Assembly: GCA_041687295.1 (NCBI GenBank)
Contig: JAWLCG010000281.1
Coordinates: forward strand, 1-6,825
Source: JAWLCG01 sp041687295
Lineage (GTDB): Bacteria > Planctomycetota > Phycisphaerae > SM23-33 > FEN-1343
DNA length: 6,825 nucleotides
Direction: 5' to 3'
Shown here: positions 1 through 6,825 of the stretch, piece after piece
Position numbering within the stretch: the stretch's first letter is position 1
How the letters are laid out: each line of letters begins with the position of its first letter
Program-made: the position numbers and the translations under genes
The notes under the pieces: generated by a model
Told to the model about the DNA's origin: nothing
What the model saw: the letters and a program-made list of their open reading frames with translations, nothing else
Database searches by the model: none

Positions 1-206
1 CGGTCGGCCCGGGCGTTCACCAGCAGGCCGTCGACGTCGACGATGGCGATCTTGTCGCGGACCCAGAGCCCCTTGTCGCGGCGGAGGACGGTCTCATCGA
101 GTTCCTCCTGCACGGCCACGGGCCGAATCAGCAGGCCCATGTCCGTCCCGCACCCGCCGGCCAGCAGGACCAGCCCGCCCAGCATCCATAGCAGCATTCT
201 GTTCAT
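1..206 (-). CDS. Partial secreted lipoprotein, S49 (SppA-like) peptidase N-terminus
   Basis: The - strand is open from an ATG at 206-204 to the window edge, giving 68 codons with the C-terminus missing. The protein begins MNRMLLWMLGGLVLLAGGCG: a short Arg-containing n-region, a hydrophobic core, and a lipobox-like L-A-G-G-C with the lipidation cysteine at residue 19. Residue -3 is Ala rather than the usual Leu, so the lipobox is slightly off consensus. After about 30 residues comes DKIAIVDVDGLLVNARAD (residues 51-68), which resembles the first beta strand of S49 signal-peptide-peptidase/protease-IV-like proteins, where a lipoprotein form is common in planctomycetes. The catalytic Ser and Lys would lie off the window, so the peptidase assignment rests on this short motif alone. 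The frame is open upstream; this ATG was chosen because it gives a proper signal peptide. No Shine-Dalgarno is visible before it. The gene is divergent from gltB, and nothing links it functionally to glutamate synthesis. Confidence 0.6.
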   Translation of the reverse strand, partial: MNRMLLWMLGGLVLLAGGCGTDMGLLIRPVAVQEELDETVLRRDKGLWVRDKIAIVDVDGLLVNARAD

Positions 207-214
207 GGCGAGCC

Positions 215-243
215 ATTGTACGAGGCCCCGCGCGGGCCCGCAA
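215..243 (-). promoter_or_regulatory. Candidate promoter of the divergent lipoprotein gene
   Basis: On the - strand, TACAAT (220-215) matches the -10 consensus at five of six bases. A TTGCGG (243-238) lies exactly 17 nt upstream, keeping the conserved TTG of the -35 box but only three of six bases overall. Transcription would start near 208, two bases before the ATG, so the mRNA would be leaderless. This fits the absence of a Shine-Dalgarno. A perfect 10-bp palindrome, GCGGGCCCGC (232-241), overlaps the -35/spacer. The call is an inference from pattern only. Confidence 0.3.
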
Positions 244-402
244 CACGGCGACCGCCAGTCCAAACCCCTGGCTCGCCCATCGGGGATTGCCCCGCCTTCG
301 CCCCCCGCATCGAACCGACAGCCCCCTCGCTTCGGGGCCGCCCGGCGGCTATGATGGATGCGGTGTGGGCCGTGTGGCCGATTTTCCACTTTCGTCCACT
401 CG

Positions 403-419
403 GATAACCGCCACTTATC
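403..419. promoter_or_regulatory. Operator-like inverted repeat ATA-N9-TAT upstream of gltB
   Basis: A perfect 5-bp inverted repeat, GATAA-N7-TTATC, sits in the AT-rich island before gltB. It contains ATA-N9-TAT and therefore also the T-N11-A core of LysR-type regulator sites. Its centre is about 75 bp upstream of the start site predicted from the TATAAT box, close to the usual recognition-site position of LysR-type activators. NAC of enteric bacteria (site ATA-N9-TAT) and GltC of Bacillus are LysR-type proteins that control gltB-type operons. That any such protein binds here is an inference; no regulator gene is in the window. Confidence 0.35.
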
Positions 420-450
420 GACCCTATAACTGCATTTGCCAATCTTTTAC

Positions 451-479
451 ATCACCCACAGAGTATTAGCTCATATAAT
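451..479 (+). promoter_or_regulatory. Candidate gltBD promoter with perfect -10 box
   Basis: TATAAT (474-479) is a perfect -10 hexamer, in the AT-rich island immediately before gltB. At a 17-nt spacing the -35 position reads ATCACC (451-456), only three of six matches. A better hexamer, TTTACA (446-451, five of six), is 22 nt away, which is too far for normal sigma-70 contact. There is no TG extension before the -10. A strong -10 with a weak -35 suggests an activator-dependent promoter. Transcription would begin near 486, leaving a leader of about 85 nt. Confidence 0.5.
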
Positions 480-490
480 GGGCGGCCGAC

Positions 491-547
491 AGGGTCCCCC
501 GGTTCCGGTCGTGGAGAGCCGGCCCGGGGGCGGGACGAACCGACCCT
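491..547 (+). promoter_or_regulatory. GC-rich, strongly folded 5' leader of gltB
   Basis: The predicted leader contains nested complementary segments. CCCCCGG (496-502) pairs with CCGGGGG (524-530). Inside it, CCGG (505-508) pairs with CCGG (519-522) around a 10-nt loop. Outside it, AGGGT (491-495) pairs with ACCCT (543-547), with a small CGG/CCG hairpin (531-533 with 540-542) in the intervening segment. The gltB Shine-Dalgarno GAAGG (557-561) lies outside the fold. No known riboswitch class is recognised. The structure may be regulatory or just a product of high GC. Confidence 0.35.
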
Positions 548-570
548 ACCATTTGTGAAGGCGAAGCGGG

Positions 571-5128
<4,558 letters not shown>

Positions 5129-5136
<8 letters not shown>

Positions 5137-6559
5137 CCCGACCGGATTCCTGGATTTCCCCCGTGAGGACATCGGCCATCGCCCCCCCAACGAGCGCGTG
5201 CGCGACTACCACGAGAGCGACCTGCCCCTGGGCGAGCCCGCCCTGCGCAACCAGGCCGCCCGGTGCATGGACTGCGGCATCCCCTTCTGCCACGGCTCGG
5301 GCTGCCCGGTGCTCAACCGCATCCCCGAGTTCAACGACCTGATCTACCGGGGCCGATGGCAGGAGGCCGCCCAGAACCTCCACTCCACCAACAACTTCCC
5401 GGAGATCACCGGGCGCGTCTGCCCCGCCCCCTGCGAGGCGTCCTGCACCCTCAACATCAACCAGGACCCGGTGACGATCAAGCATATCGAGTACCAGATC
5501 GCCGAGCGGGCCTTCGCCGAGGGCTGGGTGGTGCCCCAGCCGGCCGCCCGCAAGACGGGCCTGCGCGTAGCCGTCATCGGCTCGGGCCCGGCCGGCCTGG
5601 CGGCGGCGCAGCAACTGGCCCGCGCGGGCCATACGCCGGTCGTCTTCGAGAAGGACCCGCGCGTCGGCGGCCTGCTCCGCTACGGCATCCCGGACTTCAA
5701 GCTCGACAAGCGGATCCTCGACCGCCGCGTCGAGCAACTGCGGGCCGAGGGCGTGCAGTTCCAGACCGGCGTGACCGTCGGCGAGGACATCTCCGCCCGC
5801 TACCTCCGCAAGATGTTCAGCGCGATCCTGCTGACCATGGGCGCCGGCGAGCCCCGCAACCTCGTCGTGCCTGGGCGCGGGCTGGAGAACATCCACTACG
5901 CGATGGACTTCCTGACCCAGCAGAACCGCGTCAACCACGGCGACGGGATCCCCGACAAGGACCGCATCGACGCCCGCGGCAAGGTCGTGGCCGTCATCGG
6001 CGGCGGCGACACCGGCAGCGACTGCGTCGGCACCGCCAACCGCCAGGGCGCCAAGGAGGTCTGGCAGTTCGAGATCCTCCCCGAGCCGCCGGCTGGGCGA
6101 AACCCCGAGACCCCTTGGCCCCTCTGGCCGCGGATCATGCGGACCAGCTCCAGCCACGAGGAGGGCTGCCACCGCCGCTGGAGCGTGCTGACCAAGGGCT
6201 TTTCCGGCATCGAGACCCGCGTGGGCGAGATGCACGGCGTCGAGGTCGACTGGAAGCCCAGCAGCCGGGGCGGCTTCGACATGGTCGAGCGGGCGGGCAC
6301 GGAGTTCAGCCTCAAGGTCGACCTGGTGCTGCTGGCGATGGGCTTCGTCCACGTCGCCCACGGCGGGCTCATCGAGAGCATGGGCCTGCAGCTCGATGGG
6401 CGCGGCAACGTCAGCGTCACCGACCACATGACCAACGAGGACGGCGTCTTCGCCGCCGGCGACACCGCCAGCGGGGCCTCGCTGGTCGTCCGCGGCATCT
6501 ACGCCGGCCGACAGGCCGCCGCCGCCCTCGACCAGTGGCTGCACGGACAGGGGCGGTGA
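5129..6559 (+). CDS. gltD: Glutamate synthase (NADPH) small subunit
   Basis: This is the beta subunit of GOGAT: it oxidises NADPH at FAD and passes electrons through iron-sulfur centres to GltB. At 476 residues it has the normal length. The N-terminal ferredoxin-like domain has cysteines C46, C49, C54 and C59 (CMDCGIPFC-HGSGC) and C98, C102 and C106 (CPAPCEASC), the ligand set for two 4Fe-4S clusters. A first Rossmann fold carries VIGSGPAG (149-156) for FAD. A second carries VIGGGDTGSDCVGTANRQGA (289-308) for NADPH. PWPLWPRIMRTSSSHEEG (329-346) is characteristic of GltD, and FAAGDTASGASLVV (441-454) is the C-terminal FAD contact. The gene starts 8 nt inside gltB, in the +1 frame relative to it, behind a strong GAGGAGG. 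The same architecture occurs in other NADPH-dependent electron-transfer subunits, but adjacency to gltB settles the assignment. No truncation or odd residue was noticed. Confidence 0.97.
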
Positions 6560-6562
6560 TCT

Positions 6563-6583
6563 GATTTTCGATTTTTGATTTTC
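6563..6583. repeat. Three tandem heptamers GATTTTY directly after gltD
   Basis: GATTTTC, GATTTTT and GATTTTC follow each other without gaps, then GA begins a fourth unit. The run starts three bases after the gltD stop. It is a sharp AT-rich island in GC-rich surroundings. It precedes the first hairpin, so its T residues are on the wrong side to form a + strand terminator tract. Its role is unknown. Confidence 0.7.
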
Positions 6584-6593
6584 GAGTGCGATG

Positions 6594-6628
6594 CAACGGG
6601 GGACGGCACATGATGCCGTCCCCCGTTG
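6594..6628. repeat. Perfect 15-bp hairpin, copy 1 of the CAACGGGGGACGGCA palindrome
   Basis: CAACGGGGGACGGCA (6594-6608) is followed by a 5-base loop, CATGA, and its exact reverse complement (6614-6628). Two further G-U pairs could extend the base. It lies 34 nt after gltD and may define or protect the 3' end of the gltBD mRNA, but no T-run follows on either strand, so it is not a standard intrinsic terminator. A second copy lies at 6779-6813. It resembles GGGGAC-type palindromes dispersed in many bacterial genomes; that likeness is from memory. Confidence 0.75.
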
Positions 6629-6637
6629 TGCGTCCCC

Positions 6638-6668
6638 GTAGGCCGGGTCGAGCGCTGCGAGGCCCGGC
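6638..6668. repeat. REP-like element, GTAG followed by an imperfect hairpin
   Basis: GTAG (6638-6641) is followed at once by GCCGGG (6642-6647), an inner segment, and the exact complement CCCGGC (6663-6668). T6648-G6662 and C6649-G6661 extend the stem. Two G/A mismatches then separate it from a short inner GC/GC stem with a 3-nt loop. A conserved GTAG tetranucleotide next to an imperfect hairpin is the layout of REP sequences mobilised by RAYT (TnpA-REP) transposases. No such transposase gene is in the window. Confidence 0.55.
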
Positions 6669-6705
6669 AACGATGGCGCCTGCGCGCACCCGGGCCGTAT
6701 GGACT

Positions 6706-6724
6706 GCGGCGGCAACGACGCCGC
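6706..6724. repeat. Short hairpin GCGGCG-N7-CGCCGC
   Basis: Perfect 6-bp arms, GCGGCG (6706-6711) and CGCCGC (6719-6724), surround a 7-base loop. It is the third hairpin in the cluster. On its own a 6-bp GC palindrome in this composition would be weak evidence; its position between longer hairpins makes it worth listing. Confidence 0.4.
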
Positions 6725-6745
6725 TTTGTCTCGCTGACGCCAAGA

Positions 6746-6770
6746 CGTGGCTACAAACACCGTAGCCACG
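6746..6770. repeat. Perfect 9-bp hairpin CGTGGCTAC/GTAGCCACG
   Basis: CGTGGCTAC (6746-6754) and GTAGCCACG (6762-6770) are exact complements around a 7-base A/C loop. A GTAG again sits at the start of one arm. No T-run follows. It lies 8 nt before the last hairpin. Confidence 0.6.
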
Positions 6771-6777
6771 GCACCGG

Positions 6778-6813
6778 GCAACGGGGGACGGCACGCGGTG
6801 TCGTCCCCCGTTT
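6778..6813. repeat. Hairpin, copy 2 of the CAACGGGGGACGGCA palindrome
   Basis: Positions 6778-6794 repeat 6593-6609 exactly (17 bases). The other arm (6799-6812) differs from copy 1 by C to T at 6801, which turns a G-C pair into G-U and leaves 14 bp paired. The outermost pair is lost (C6779 against T6813). The loop is wholly different from copy 1. No T-run follows. The window ends 12 bases later, so any gene it belongs to is unseen. Confidence 0.7.
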
Positions 6814-6825
6814 CGCTGCGCGGGC

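Larger units (their letters stand above)
207..570. other. Divergent intergenic region between lipoprotein gene and gltB
   Basis: This 364-bp stretch carries no convincing gene. The left two thirds (207 to about 380) are GC-rich, with a few short palindromes (232-241; 337-349, GCCGCC-C-GGCGGC) and a near-tandem repeat GTGTGGGCC/GTGTGGCC (363-379). From about 381 to 480 the composition becomes distinctly AT-richer, as expected for a promoter, with TCCACT twice at a 10-bp spacing (385-390, 395-400), an inverted repeat (403-419) and a TATAAT box (474-479). From 480 to 547 it is GC-rich again and highly self-complementary. Open frames through the GC-rich part do not look like proteins and lack start signals. 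Confidence 0.7.

Noticed and set aside
431..450. Sigma-54 promoter before gltB
   Set aside because: No GG/GC pair with the needed -24/-12 spacing and flanking consensus was found on the + strand.
478..558. A 26-codon frame in the gltB leader, possible leader peptide
   Set aside because: Its ATG overlaps the -10 box, so the predicted transcript would not contain it. It has no Shine-Dalgarno and no run of regulatory codons.
6594..6628. Rho-independent terminator for gltBD
   Set aside because: The hairpin is strong but no T-run follows it on either strand; the T-rich tract lies before it on the + strand. It may still affect the mRNA end by another route.
6593..6813. CRISPR array
   Set aside because: There are only two copies of the repeated hairpin, and the 185-bp interval is full of other hairpins, so there is no regular repeat-spacer pattern.

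Overview
This is a GC-rich bacterial chromosomal segment dominated by a complete glutamate synthase (NADPH-GOGAT) operon, gltB-gltD, on the + strand. Codon third positions are almost all G or C. The most likely source is a Planctomycetota-type bacterium (Phycisphaerae-like). That is an inference from the style of the partial lipoprotein at the left edge, the composition and the intergenic repeat types; no marker gene in the window proves it.

Layout. Positions 1-206 (- strand) hold the first 68 codons of a secreted lipoprotein that resembles the N-terminus of planctomycete S49 (SppA-like) peptidases; the rest lies off the window. Positions 207-570 are a divergent intergenic region. The side facing the lipoprotein carries a candidate promoter whose start point would make that mRNA almost leaderless. 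The side facing gltB carries an AT-rich island with an operator-like inverted repeat (GATAA-N7-TTATC, which contains ATA-N9-TAT), a perfect TATAAT box with no good -35, and then a GC-rich, strongly self-complementary leader of about 85 nt before gltB. gltB (571-5136) and gltD (5129-6559) overlap by 8 nt, and gltD has a strong Shine-Dalgarno inside the end of gltB, so the subunits are probably translationally coupled.

The two enzymes act together. GltD takes electrons from NADPH through FAD and iron-sulfur centres to GltB. GltB hydrolyses glutamine in its N-terminal Ntn domain and channels the ammonia to the FMN/3Fe-4S synthase domain, where 2-oxoglutarate becomes glutamate. All diagnostic cofactor and catalytic motifs appear intact in both proteins.

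The region after gltD (6560-6825) is the least ordinary part. It starts with three perfect-period heptamers (GATTTTY) and continues with five consecutive hairpins in about 220 bp. The first and last share an identical 17-mer arm, and one of the middle ones has a GTAG-led REP-like layout. This looks like a cluster of REP/MITE-type palindromes rather than a gene. No tRNA, rRNA, CRISPR array, insertion-sequence transposase or new multi-gene system was seen.
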